Assembly (NCBI RefSeq): GCF_002025255.2
Contig: NZ_CP054587.1
Span: 1,736,001 to 1,800,000 of the forward strand
DNA: 64,000 nucleotides
Direction: 5' to 3'
From: Halolamina sp. CBA1230
GTDB taxonomy: Archaea > Halobacteriota > Halobacteria > Halobacteriales > Haloferacaceae
Below, piece after piece: positions 1 to 8,181 of the stretch (positions are counted from its first letter, which is position 1; every line of letters starts with the position of its first letter). The translations under genes and the position numbers were made by a program. Under the pieces are notes generated by a model. That model saw only the letters and a list, made by a program, of their open reading frames with translations, had not been told where the DNA came from and did no database searches.

Positions 1-1635
1 GGCCGCCGTCGCATCGCCGACGTACTCTTCGGCCGTCTCGATCGCGCGCTCCTCGAACGGCGGCGTCAGCACGCGGTGGGCACAGAGACGACCAGAGGCC
101 GCGTTGTTCCCGGCGCCCGGCCACGTCGACGCCCCGCAGACGTAGAGGTCCTCGACGGGCGTGCCGTACCGCGACCAGCCGGGAAACGGCCGCCACAGGA
201 AGTTCTGGCGGAGGTGGTGACTCCCGGCGACGCTGTCGCCGCCGACGAGGTTGGGGTTCGTCGCTTCGAGGTCCGCCGGCGAGTGCACGTCACGATCCCG
301 GATTGAGTCCCGGATTCCGGGGGCATACGTCTCGAGTTTGTCGAGCACGCGCTCGGCCATCGGCTCGGCCGCCACCTCCCAGTCGGTCGCCTCGATCTCG
401 TCGGCTGCATCGCCCTCGATCTCCGAGGGGAGCGCTCGCACCTGGACCCAGAGGATATGCCCGTTGTCGGGCGTTCGGGTTTCGTCGACGGCGGTTGTCT
501 GACCGACGACGAGCAGCGGCGATTCGGGGAGCTGGCCGTTCTGGGCAGCGGTGTACGTCGCCGCCAAGTCGTCGACGCTCGGGGCGATGTGGACGTACGC
601 GAACTCCGACAGCTCCGCACCGGCCTCCCAATTCGGCAGGTCATCGAGTGCGAGATGGATCATCATCGTCCCCGGTCCGTACTCGTAGCGGTCGACTTTT
701 TCGCGGAACGACCCAGGGAGGGCGGTGTCGTCTACGAGCCGGTCGTACAGCACCGTCGGCGTCAGATTCGCGACGACCGCTTCGCGAGCGCGGACCGTCG
801 TGCCGTCGGCAAGCGTGACACCGGTCGCCCGGCCGTTCTGGGTGTCGACGGCGGTGACCTCGGCGTTCGTGCGGATCTCGCCGCCGCGGGCCTCGATAAG
901 TGTCGTCAGCGCCTCGGGGATCGCCGACGCGCCGCCGGTCGCGACGGAGATGCCCTCCGAGAGTGCAGTGAACGATTCGAGGAACGGGAACATCGCGCCG
1001 CCGGAGACGTCCGGGCCGAAGTCGAGGTGGAGTCCCCAACAGGCCATCAGCGCTTTCGCCTCCGGCGTCTCGAAGTAGGCGTCGCCGAGCTCGCGCGTCG
1101 AGCTCAGGGGGATCTGTGCGAGATCGACGAGTCCGCTGGGGCCTTCCCGCCGAGCGGCGTCGAAGAGCGTCCGGCCGGCAGCGACGGAGGGGAGTGGCTG
1201 TCCCAGCAACGGTGCGAGATTCTCGGCGAACCGGCCGAACTCCTCGTGGAGCGTCTCCCAGCCCTCGGCGTCGGCTGGGGAGTGCGCTTCGAACTCCTCA
1301 CGGGTTCGGTCGGCGTCCTGATAGACCCGCAGAGCGTCACCGCCCGGGTAGACGTTCGCGAACGGTTTGTCGGTCTGTGAGAACGCGAGCCCCGCCTCAC
1401 GGAGTTCGTCGCCGAACTCCTCGAAGACCTGCGAGCCGAGGAAGAGGTTCTGGTTCGTCGAGTGGGTGTCGTGGGTATAGCTCTCGCGAGTGAGTTCGTC
1501 GCTGCGAACCGAGCCGCCGGGCTTGTCGTTGCGTTCGAGCACGCAGACGTCCCAGCCCTCGTCGGCGAGGTACAGCGCTGCTGTGAGGCCGTTGTGTCCC
1601 GCCCCGACGACGATGGCGTCGTACGTTTCGGCCAT
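1..1635 (-). CDS. FAD-dependent oxidoreductase, phytoene desaturase-like (3' end outside window)
   Basis: The reading frame is open from an ATG at 1635 to the window edge, giving 545 codons without a stop. The N-terminus carries the dinucleotide-binding motif AIVVGAGHNGLTAALYLA (residues about 7-24), followed by a conserved stretch with GGSVRS. Near the visible C-terminus is a FAD-contact motif, GASTWPGAGNN. This layout is that of the phytoene dehydrogenase/amine oxidase superfamily (COG1233). The substrate cannot be told from sequence: a carotenoid or another polyprenoid is possible, but most haloarchaeal paralogues are uncharacterised. It is the only apparently ordinary metabolic gene at this edge; the island starts just upstream of its start codon. 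Confidence 0.8.
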   Translation of the reverse strand, partial: MAETYDAIVVGAGHNGLTAALYLADEGWDVCVLERNDKPGGSVRSDELTRESYTHDTHSTNQNLFLGSQVFEEFGDELREAGLAFSQTDKPFANVYPGGDALRVYQDADRTREEFEAHSPADAEGWETLHEEFGRFAENLAPLLGQPLPSVAAGRTLFDAARREGPSGLVDLAQIPLSSTRELGDAYFETPEAKALMACWGLHLDFGPDVSGGAMFPFLESFTALSEGISVATGGASAIPEALTTLIEARGGEIRTNAEVTAVDTQNGRATGVTLADGTTVRAREAVVANLTPTVLYDRLVDDTALPGSFREKVDRYEYGPGTMMIHLALDDLPNWEAGAELSEFAYVHIAPSVDDLAATYTAAQNGQLPESPLLVVGQTTAVDETRTPDNGHILWVQVRALPSEIEGDAADEIEATDWEVAAEPMAERVLDKLETYAPGIRDSIRDRDVHSPADLEATNPNLVGGDSVAGSHHLRQNFLWRPFPGWSRYGTPVEDLYVCGASTWPGAGNNAASGRLCAHRVLTPPFEERAIETAEEYVGDATAA

Positions 1636-1799
1636 GCCCCAAGAGTTGTTTGGACGGAGACAGAAAGCTTTCGGCGGATGCAGGTCGTCGCTGGCCCTGT
1701 CGGCAGTCGCACGGCTCGCTCAGGAGGGGCTGTCGCTCCACAATTTGTCTCACGTCTTGGGACGATCGTCGACAAGAGAACTCATTCGGACTTCCACAT

Positions 1800-2172
1800 C
1801 TGCGCCACTGGTGAGCGCCGCAAGTGGCCACGGCAGACCGTGACTCCGCCCCCAGAGCGGGTCGCCGTCGCTTCTGCCCGGAGAGTTCGTTCGCCTTCGC
1901 GTCGGTGCCGCGACCGATTTCCGTCGCCAAGCCGCGATCGTGGCGGTTCGTGGTGAGTGGAGCACCCGTTCGTTCGCACTCCTCGTCGTCGTACGCCCGC
2001 CACTCAGGCCCGTGATCGAGACGCTGTTCGTCGATGACCAGCCCACATCCTCGCAGACAGTTTCGATCGCGTTCGTGGTGACCCGGCCGTCGCACTCGGG
2101 ACACTGGTTCGCGCTCGACTCCGTTCGGACGTCTTCGTCGAAGCCGCTCTCGTAGATGTCTCTAGTTGCCAT
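1800..2172 (-). pseudogene. TFB (transcription initiation factor IIB) remnant, frameshifted and truncated
   Basis: From the ATG at 2172 the frame reads MATRDIYESGFDEDV and a first zinc pair CPEC, matching the start of the intact TFB at 16329. Near 2054 one base is missing (GAGGAT-GTGGG where GAGGATTGTGGG is expected). The second zinc pair and the segment GLVIDEQRLDHGPEW therefore continue in another frame. Similarity goes on to about the KRRR motif and fades near 1800. Both cyclin repeats are absent, so no working TFB can be made. The sequence before the start (GCGCGCCCCGCACCC) is shared with the intact gene, which suggests a duplicated TFB unit that has decayed. Confidence 0.85.
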
Positions 2173-2291
2173 CGTTCTCACCGTGTCTCGGGAACCCGCC
2201 AGTATGGCGCGCCCCGCACCCATTGAGGGGTAAATAAACACCTCGCGGAACGGCGGCGATATAGTGTCCTGCTTTGGCGAACTCAGACGTG

Positions 2292-2864
2292 CTAGTCGAT
2301 AGCTTCAGACTGGAGCCTCTCGACCATTACTGAGACGATCAACGTCTGAAACACAGCGGAAAGCGGGAACCCGATGAACACCACGACGCCTCGAAATACT
2401 ACCGTCACGAGTGGGGATGATTCGATGCCAGCTACGGAGAACAGGACAGCGAAGGGGAACGACGCCATATAGAGTACCCACACCGGAAGAAACAGCAGGA
2501 AACTGAGGGGGAGAACGATTGGTTTCCAGACCGCTTCGTAGAGTGAGAGCGTATCGAGCGCTACGAACCCAACAAACCCGACGAACACCCCCACGAGTAT
2601 GCCGCCAGCAAGGAGTGGAGGAGACCCAAGCCAGCGGACGATCCGGTGAGTTTCACCTCGCTCATCGACTCTAAAGCGCGATCCAAAACCACCCGCGACC
2701 AGCATTACTGTGAGGAGGACACCGAGTAACGTGATCATGCCTACTGCTGTCGGCTCGAAGCACAACGGCTGGCAGTACTGGCCGCCCTGGAAGAACAGAA
2801 ACGTGAGCGGATACGCGAGCAGTAAGAACGGGAGGACACATTGTCGGAGCCAGCTGCGATCCAT
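2292..2864 (-). CDS. Integral membrane protein of unknown function
   Basis: This 190-residue protein is taken from the ATG at 2864 (MDRSWLRQ). An upstream ATG at 2921 would add a polar stretch with no clear role. Five or six hydrophobic segments fill most of the chain, for example CVLPFLLLAYPLTFLFF near residue 10 and GGILVGVFVGFVGFVAL in the middle. A CQPLC pair lies in the first loop. No family is recognised. Base composition is less GC-rich than the core genes, consistent with the accessory region. Confidence 0.6.
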   Translation of the reverse strand: MDRSWLRQCVLPFLLLAYPLTFLFFQGGQYCQPLCFEPTAVGMITLLGVLLTVMLVAGGFGSRFRVDERGETHRIVRWLGSPPLLAGGILVGVFVGFVGFVALDTLSLYEAVWKPIVLPLSFLLFLPVWVLYMASFPFAVLFSVAGIESSPLVTVVFRGVVVFIGFPLSAVFQTLIVSVMVERLQSEAID

Positions 2865-2991
2865 ACCATATGTCGTCACCTCTGTATCATAAGCGTGGCT
2901 TACAAACGAACACGGTGACATTTACTGTACGAACGATTCTATACCGCTCATAGAGGTCTGACTAAACCCCGTGAATTATCGATTCGAGTCG

Positions 2992-3208
2992 CTACCTTGG
3001 CGCGCATTGATGTTGCTTAATTCGCTCTGGGAGCCCGACTTTCCCACAAACAGGACAATTTCTGCAAGGGCGTCGGCGGCAGGTCATTCCAGGCGTCCAG
3101 AGTAGCCGCTAACTGTGCCTCAACGATTGGCGAGTCGGTCGTTCGTCGAGCTTCGCGGAAATGGGTCCGAAACCGTTCACGGGCTGTGAGGCTACGATCC
3201 TCGGGCAT
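2992..3208 (-). pseudogene. Small zinc-finger protein interrupted by a frameshift
   Basis: From the ATG at 3208 the frame reads MPEDRSLTARERFRTHFREA and stays open to a stop at 3017, ending in an unlikely tail (KLSCLWESRAPRAN). Shifting by one base near 3058 reveals NCPVCGKVGLPERIKQHQC, a clean CPxC...HxxC zinc motif that runs to a stop at 2992. The natural product would be about 70 residues, with a helical N-terminus and a C-terminal zinc finger. Either the gene is broken or there is a one-base sequencing error. Its function is unknown. Confidence 0.65.
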
Positions 3209-3483
3209 TTTGCTCGGGGGCACGTTCTGGTGTGCCCTCCACCCCTCTGGGAGCCCGATAGACTCGCCCCTATCGCGAACCCCTTTCAGCGGTTTCCCGG
3301 ATAAATGTTGGACCGGTTAGTAAGGTCGTGGCTGCGCGCGCAGCGAAGTCCTCGTGAGCATCGCGAACGAGGGCACGTGAGACGAGCAACAGCGAGTCTC
3401 ACGGAGCGAGCACGGAGCGGAGGGTGGGGTGGTGGGGCTTGGGTCGGCCCGGCGCACAGCAAAAAGAAGGCTGCGCCGACTGG

Positions 3484-4383
3484 CTATGCGTCCCACCAGC
3501 GGCCGCGCTCCGGGAAGTGGATGCTACTCCATCCGGTCACGGCCACCGAGATCCGGCCCTTGTACCAGTTCGTGGCCGCTTCGTGGATACGGACCTTCTC
3601 GCCTTCCTCGATCCACGGGGCGTCCGATGCTTTCCAAACTGTCAGTTTCGTTTGCCCGCTCTCGTCCGCGATCAGCCCGACTTGCTGGATGGCCGGCGAA
3701 TCACTATCCCAGAGGGTCTCCACACGGCCTTCGATCGTGACCGTGCCGCGATCAACCTCATCGAGGGCGTCGATGGGCACCGAACCTGTGGGCGCCGTCT
3801 GCAACGCCTCGAACACCCGCACGACCGCACTCGTCATGTCCGTGCCGTCGACGACCGCGTCGGCCAGGCGTCGACTGATCGCCGCCCGCGACCAGCCATC
3901 CACCCGCGTCGCGAGTCGGTCTGCCTCCGTGTTCACTGTCGCCAGTTCATCCTGGGAGAGCTCCGCTCGGGGATCATCCCGTTCCGGGTCGGCCATCGGG
4001 TCCACGCTCGCGGCCCGCTGCTGGAACTCCCGCCGGCGCTGCTTGCTCCCTTCAGCGGCGACCTCTCGCGTGCGCTGCTCCCGACCCTCCTGCGTGCCCA
4101 GCTCGGCCTGGGTACTGATGCGCTCCAGTTCGGCTTCCCGCGCCCGAATGCGCTCCTCCTGTTCGAGGGTGACACCGTGAATCCGTTCTTGGCTCGTGTC
4201 CGCGATCCCATCCGGGTGGTTCGCATCGACCTTGGCCTGCGTCTCCTGCTCGACCGCCGCCTCGAACTCCGGCGTCTCGTCGACGACCGGGAAGCCGTCT
4301 TCATCGACCGCCTGACCGCCCGCTTTCTCGAATGCCTGTTCATCGACCGAAACGACCTTTCCGCTAGCGTTGTTACTAGACAT
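3484..4383 (-). CDS. RPA-like OB-fold single-stranded DNA-binding protein
   Basis: The product has 299 residues from the ATG at 4383. Residues about 60-130 are a charged helical region. Residues 212-285 form an OB fold of the haloarchaeal RPA type, with SPAIQQVGLIADESG, KLTVWK, PWIEEGE and ATNWYKGRISVAVTGWS. The chain ends in the aromatic tail HFPERGRWWDA. RPA proteins coat single-stranded DNA in replication and repair; mobile-element versions like this usually stand alone, as here. The leader is unusual: three perfect hairpins lie directly before the start codon and a 19-bp hairpin lies further up, so translation or RNA stability may be controlled. Confidence 0.85.
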   Translation of the reverse strand: MSSNNASGKVVSVDEQAFEKAGGQAVDEDGFPVVDETPEFEAAVEQETQAKVDANHPDGIADTSQERIHGVTLEQEERIRAREAELERISTQAELGTQEGREQRTREVAAEGSKQRRREFQQRAASVDPMADPERDDPRAELSQDELATVNTEADRLATRVDGWSRAAISRRLADAVVDGTDMTSAVVRVFEALQTAPTGSVPIDALDEVDRGTVTIEGRVETLWDSDSPAIQQVGLIADESGQTKLTVWKASDAPWIEEGEKVRIHEAATNWYKGRISVAVTGWSSIHFPERGRWWDA

Positions 4384-4384
4384 T

Positions 4385-4444
4385 GGAATCGACCTGATTC
4401 CGAAGGCGCTGACGCGCCGACTCCGCGATGCTCCTACATCGCGG
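4385..4444 (-). promoter_or_regulatory. Three consecutive perfect hairpins in the leader of the RPA-like gene
   Basis: Reading towards the gene on the minus strand there are three stems: CCGCGATG/CATCGCGG with loop TAGGAG (4444-4423), GGCGC/GCGCC with loop GTCA (4418-4405), and GGAATC/GATTCC with loop AGGTC (4401-4385). The last one ends a single base before the ATG. A Shine-Dalgarno-like AGGAG sits in the first loop. The arrangement looks like a structured 5' leader. Confidence 0.6.
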
Positions 4445-4476
4445 TTTTCCGACGACAACGACCGACAGAACCATCT

Positions 4477-4532
4477 GCGCGCTCTCGCTCGCGCCTTCGC
4501 GAGCGCCCTACCGGGCGCGAGCGAGAGCGCGC
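4477..4532. repeat. Long perfect inverted repeat (19-bp stem)
   Basis: The arms at 4477-4495 and 4514-4532 are perfectly complementary (core GCTCTCGCTCGCG), with an 18-base loop. The repeat lies about 95 bases upstream of the RPA-like start codon, outside the three small hairpins. It could be a terminator-like or leader structure on either strand. Confidence 0.6.
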
Positions 4533-4667
4533 CTGCATGAGGTGGCCCCAACCAGCACCGCGCGCCGACCCGCCCGGAGCGAGCGGCCAGCGCATTCCCC
4601 GTTCGCCGCGACGCAACTACGTCCGTCGCGGTCGGCTGTGCCGAGGTCCGTAGGACCCGAACGGGTG

Positions 4668-4958
4668 AAGCGCTGGCGTCGAGGGCACATGCATTTTAGC
4701 CCGGAACGGGCGCGGGCGGTGCGGAGAGCGCCCGCACGCCCGGAATGGTCGGTCGCGAGCGACGCGGAGGGCGGCAGCGGCGAGCGGTGCGAGCCGTATC
4801 GCATCACACTAGCCAATCGGTAGAGCTCACTTGCCCAGCAATAGCCCCCAAGGCGGGACTGAAAGGGGCCGGGGGCTCGACGTACCCCGGCGACGCAAGC
4901 ACCGCAGGAACGAGGCGCGCAGCGAGTCGCGGTCGTCGAGCCCCCGGGGGCTTTCGAG
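4668..4958 (+). repeat. Structured intergenic element, copy A
   Basis: This copy has two parts. The upstream box (4675-4785) matches the second copy at 10750-10835 almost base for base, for example GCGCCCGCACGCCCGGAATG. The core (4857-4958) begins CTGAAAGGGG and ends GGGGGCTTTCG. It contains the conserved CGCAAGCACCGCAGG and is closed by a long stem, GGGGGCTCGACG with CGTCGAGCCCCC. No protein is encoded. The rest of the gene-free stretch 4533-5030 shows nothing else that I recognise. Confidence 0.6.
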
Positions 4959-5030
4959 GAGGTCCCAATTGACGCTAACAGCTTTTTGTCTCTTCAGAAG
5001 GGGTTTACCCCAGCGCTAGCCACTAGGGAT

Positions 5031-6323
5031 ATGGCCCCGCTGACGCGTCGACAGCTCCTCCAACAGACGGCGGCCGGCGGAGGTGTTCTGGCCCTCGCCG
5101 GCTGTACTGCACCGAATCTTCCCGGGCACTCTGATGGCGAGTCGGTTCCGAAACCGTTCACGAACGACGCGTACACCGCGAGTTACACGACCGCTGGCCG
5201 CTGGCTGCAGGACGGTCACGATGGTGGCCGAACCGGAAACGCAGCCTCCATAGTCCCGCACGGCGACGTCGACGTGGCCTGGCTACGCCGTCCGGGGACT
5301 GACCCCCATAGCGCAACGGCGCCGATTGCCGGCCCGGACCAGGTCTACATCGCCTATGTTGAGTCACCGGATGATGCCGAGCACTCGGAAACCCACCTTG
5401 CAGGGTTCGACGCCGAATCCGGCGAGCAGCAACTCGACGTGGATCTCGGAATCGGCCGTGCCGTCGGCCTTGCGCTCGTCGACGAGACGCTCTTGGCCGT
5501 CACGCGCGGGGCGGACTACGAGCAGGCGACGCTGACAGGCCTTGCCCGCGACGACGGATCGACCCAGTGGACGGACACGATTCCGGACGTAACTGGCTCA
5601 CCAGCAGTTGTGGATGAGACCTGCTACTTGGCGACGCGCGACGAAGATAACGCAGTGTACGCCTACACGCTGGATGGCACCCAACAATGGCGAACCTCAA
5701 TCGAGGGGGAGTGCTACACGGCGCCCTGCGCCGACAGCGGTGGGGTCTACGTCGGATTAACTGACGGCCGTATTGCCGCACTCGATGCGACGACTGGGGA
5801 TCGACGATGGAGCAAACAGATCGCCACTCGAGACGACTGTTGTCCGGACATTCAGGGCACACCGACGGTCGCCGACGGCCGCCTGTACGTCCCGGGTATC
5901 ACCGAGGAACTCGTCGCCGCCGATACCGCCGATGGAACCGTGCTGTGGCGGACGGCGGTCGTGGACGAAGACTACGGCAACGCGATCCCGTCACCAGCCG
6001 TCACCGCCGAGACTGCGTACGTGAATACGTATCACGGAGGATTGGTTGCAATCGATATCTCGGACGGGACTGTTCGCTGGCGGTCGGCTGAAAGTGGGTA
6101 CAATCAATCCCCTGCTGTTGGTGACGGTGGCGTAGTCGTTCCACAGAATGACGCTGTCGTCGCCTTCGAGACGGGTGACCGCCAAGCGTGGACCATCGAG
6201 ATCACCGTCCCCGATATCGGAATGGCGGGCTACATCATGGACACAGACGTCGCACTAGCGCACGGTATGTGTTACGTCGGGGTTGCCGATGGGCGGATCT
6301 ACGCAATCGGGAGCAGCGAGTAG
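5031..6323 (+). CDS. Tat-exported lipoprotein with PQQ-type beta-propeller repeats
   Basis: The start is set at the ATG at 5031 because it gives a twin-arginine signal, MAPLTRRQLLQQTAAGGG, ending in the lipobox LAGC (Cys about 24). The mature chain of the 430-residue precursor is built of beta-propeller blades, each with a tryptophan docking motif such as DGSTQWTD, TTGDRRWSK, DGTVLWRTA and DGTVRWRS. This is the PQQ-binding-like repeat family (PF13360). In haloarchaea such proteins are anchored outside the membrane; most lack a known ligand and may only bind other proteins. It stands alone, with no dehydrogenase domain and no obvious partner gene. Confidence 0.85.
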   Translation: MAPLTRRQLLQQTAAGGGVLALAGCTAPNLPGHSDGESVPKPFTNDAYTASYTTAGRWLQDGHDGGRTGNAASIVPHGDVDVAWLRRPGTDPHSATAPIAGPDQVYIAYVESPDDAEHSETHLAGFDAESGEQQLDVDLGIGRAVGLALVDETLLAVTRGADYEQATLTGLARDDGSTQWTDTIPDVTGSPAVVDETCYLATRDEDNAVYAYTLDGTQQWRTSIEGECYTAPCADSGGVYVGLTDGRIAALDATTGDRRWSKQIATRDDCCPDIQGTPTVADGRLYVPGITEELVAADTADGTVLWRTAVVDEDYGNAIPSPAVTAETAYVNTYHGGLVAIDISDGTVRWRSAESGYNQSPAVGDGGVVVPQNDAVVAFETGDRQAWTIEITVPDIGMAGYIMDTDVALAHGMCYVGVADGRIYAIGSSE

Positions 6324-6330
6324 AGTACAC

Positions 6331-6492
6331 GAGTGCCTGGCAAGAAAAACGTCCACACCCCGTAATCGCCGGGCAACCGCGTATCTGTTCGAAAAGCGAG
6401 CGACCAGCGGATCGACATCCACTCCGCGGACACGGAGCGTCCGCTCGCTGGTGTCACGGCGACACCACGGCGGCACCTTGCGGGTCTGTGCG
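6331..6492 (-). ncRNA. Possible guide-RNA (omega RNA) region downstream of tnpB
   Basis: TnpB proteins are usually encoded with a guide RNA made from the 3' end of the gene and the element terminus. The 160 bases after this tnpB stop hold several short stems, including GGTGTC/GACACC (6450-6466) and CTCCG/CGGAG (6422-6437), and no ORF. The RNA and its end are inferred from the family and not visible directly. Confidence 0.3.
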
Positions 6493-7734
6493 CTATTCGT
6501 TGGGGCCCACCGTGGCCCCCTTGACGGGGAACCACTGGTGGTCGTCCCACTGGAACCGCACGGGCCGTGCCGTCGGCCTGACCTCGGTATTCGTCGCCTG
6601 TTCGAGCAGCGTCCGCGACGCGACGAGGTCGGCGTGCCCCTCGAAGCCACACGGACACCGCAGCGTCTCGCGATGCCGGCGGGTCCGTTCGCGCTCACCA
6701 CACTCCGGACACGTCTGGGAGGTCCACGCCTCGGAGGTTGATGCCACCTCGATGCCGTACTCCTCGCAGACGTTCGCGAGCTGGTCGAGACACTGCCGGT
6801 GCGCCCAGAAGGTGCGGGCTTTGAGGTTCGCCTCGACCGACCAGTACTCGCCGAGGACGCCGGTGAGGTCACCGTGATAGATGGTTTCGACGCCGTCGTC
6901 GTGGAGTCGCTCAACGAGGTCACGAAGGAGCGCGTTCACGGCGTGGTCGCGCCGGCGGGACCGCTTCCGATAGAGCCGCTTGATCCGCGTGCTGGTCTGC
7001 TGTCCAGCCGGCAGCTTCGCTTTGGCGTCGGCGATGCGCTCGGTCGTCTCACGGAACTGCCGAAACGGCTCCTGGCCGCCGTACCAGTACTGGTCGCCAG
7101 CCGTCGTCGTACACGCGACGAGGACGTTCGCGCCGATATCGAGCGCGGCGACGTCCGTCCCCGTCGGCGTCACCTGTTCCGCCTCGGGGACCGTCACCGG
7201 CTGGTGGGCCCGGTACGTCTCGTCGACGTCGTCGTAGGTGAGGTGAAGGCGACCCTGCTCGCCCTGCCAGTGCGGTTCACCGCGGATGGTAACCCGGAGC
7301 CGTTCGAACCGACTGAAACCGTACTCGTCTTTGAGCTGGCTGCCGATGGGGACCTCCAGCCGGGAGCGCTCGCCCCAGCAGATCGTGTAGGCGTCGTTGC
7401 GGATGTAGGTCCGCAGGTCGCGCCCGTCGGCTTGGTTCCCCCAATAGCCCGGCGGACTGACCTCTTGGTCGGCCTCCTCCACTGTCTCGAAGAACGACCG
7501 CCAGGCGGCGTCGTTGACGCGGGTGACCTGCTGGGTCGTCGCCGACCCCAACACGTCGACGTACTCGTCGTAGTAGCCGTCACAGTCCCAGACGCTCTCG
7601 CCGGCGAAGAACTGCTGCCGGCGCGCATACGTCAGCTGGTTCCAGAGGCTCGCTGATGCATCAAGGAGGCGCCGAAGGACATTGTCGGCTCGCTCCGATT
7701 GCGGGACGACCTCGAAGGTGTTGGTTCGTCTCAC
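6493..7734 (-). CDS. tnpB: TnpB-family protein of IS1341 type with altered RuvC-II motif
   Basis: This is a 413-residue protein starting at a GTG (7734) that overlaps the stop of the small upstream ORF. RuvC-I is present (ALDIGAN, D199). In RuvC-II the expected I-x-x-E-D-L reads IYHGDLTG, so the catalytic glutamate is replaced by Gly288. RuvC-III keeps D369 ([11 protein letters not shown]). A zinc ribbon uses C342, C345, C360 and C362. TnpB is the RNA-guided nuclease of IS200/IS605 elements. No TnpA is present here. The loss of the glutamate suggests weak or absent cleavage; I recall other haloarchaeal homologues with the same GDL reading, so it may be a family trait. It is divergent from the ABC operon at 8182. 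Confidence 0.85.
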   Translation of the reverse strand: MRRTNTFEVVPQSERADNVLRRLLDASASLWNQLTYARRQQFFAGESVWDCDGYYDEYVDVLGSATTQQVTRVNDAAWRSFFETVEEADQEVSPPGYWGNQADGRDLRTYIRNDAYTICWGERSRLEVPIGSQLKDEYGFSRFERLRVTIRGEPHWQGEQGRLHLTYDDVDETYRAHQPVTVPEAEQVTPTGTDVAALDIGANVLVACTTTAGDQYWYGGQEPFRQFRETTERIADAKAKLPAGQQTSTRIKRLYRKRSRRRDHAVNALLRDLVERLHDDGVETIYHGDLTGVLGEYWSVEANLKARTFWAHRQCLDQLANVCEEYGIEVASTSEAWTSQTCPECGERERTRRHRETLRCPCGFEGHADLVASRTLLEQATNTEVRPTARPVRFQWDDHQWFPVKGATVGPNE

Positions 7735-7907
7735 CGCTCTGACTCACCCCACATCCGCGGCACGTAGCCGAGGTGTTCGACGTCGTCCGCATAGTCTCGA
7801 AGGAGCCCGATCAGGACGATTTCCGGAACACCGTTCTCGGCCTGTTCGACTAACCATTCCTCCAGTTCGACTTCGGCCTCCTCGATTTCGTTCAGTTCGA
7901 CCGACAT
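7731..7907 (-). CDS. 58-residue acidic protein overlapping tnpB
   Basis: The frame runs from the ATG at 7907 ([18 protein letters not shown]) to a TGA that overlaps the GTG start of tnpB by two bases. The protein is acidic and probably helical: an N-terminal glutamate-rich helix, then [18 protein letters not shown], and an end with YVPRMW. The tight overlap implies translational coupling, so it is probably a partner of the TnpB. No domain is recognised. It is too long and too regular in composition to be a chance frame, but its expression is inferred. Confidence 0.6.
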   Translation of the reverse strand: MSVELNEIEEAEVELEEWLVEQAENGVPEIVLIGLLRDYADDVEHLGYVPRMWGESER

Positions 7908-8147
7908 CGATCATCGCGCCTCTATCAGACGGTGCACCTGTCGCTGGCGGTGGTAACACATCTCGAATCACCTGTGTTGTGCAGGCACGACCGAACGCGC
8001 CTGCACCCTTCGCAGGCGCTCAAAAACACCACCGCACTACGCAGTCAGAATGAGGTATCGAAGACCCGTTGTAGCACCTGGTTTGAAGCGGTAAGTACTG
8101 GTCCCTGCCAAACAGCGATTTCTCCCACGGGAGTTACAAGTGAATGG

Positions 8148-8160
8148 GCTTTATCAAGCT
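8148..8160 (+). promoter_or_regulatory. Candidate TATA/BRE promoter of the ABC operon
   Basis: GGGCTTTATCAAG lies 22-34 bases before the ATG at 8182. That spacing fits a haloarchaeal TATA box for a transcript starting at or just before the start codon (leaderless). Upstream, 7998-8020 forms a perfect GCGCCTGC/GCAGGCGC hairpin of unknown role. Confidence 0.45.
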
Positions 8161-8181
8161 CTGCTAGTGATACACTGGGGT

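Noticed and set aside
457-1380. 307-codon plus-strand frame over the FAD oxidoreductase
   Set aside because: The minus-strand gene has clear FAD motifs; the plus frame is its reverse-strand shadow.
3305-3470. Fourth copy of the structured intergenic element
   Set aside because: It shares GCGAACGAG-type words with the element, but the closing stem and the CGCAAGCACCGCAGG core are missing.
7998-8020. Hairpin GCGCCTGC/GCAGGCGC as a terminator
   Set aside because: It is perfect but has no T-run, and lies upstream of the ABC promoter in a position where no transcript is known to end.
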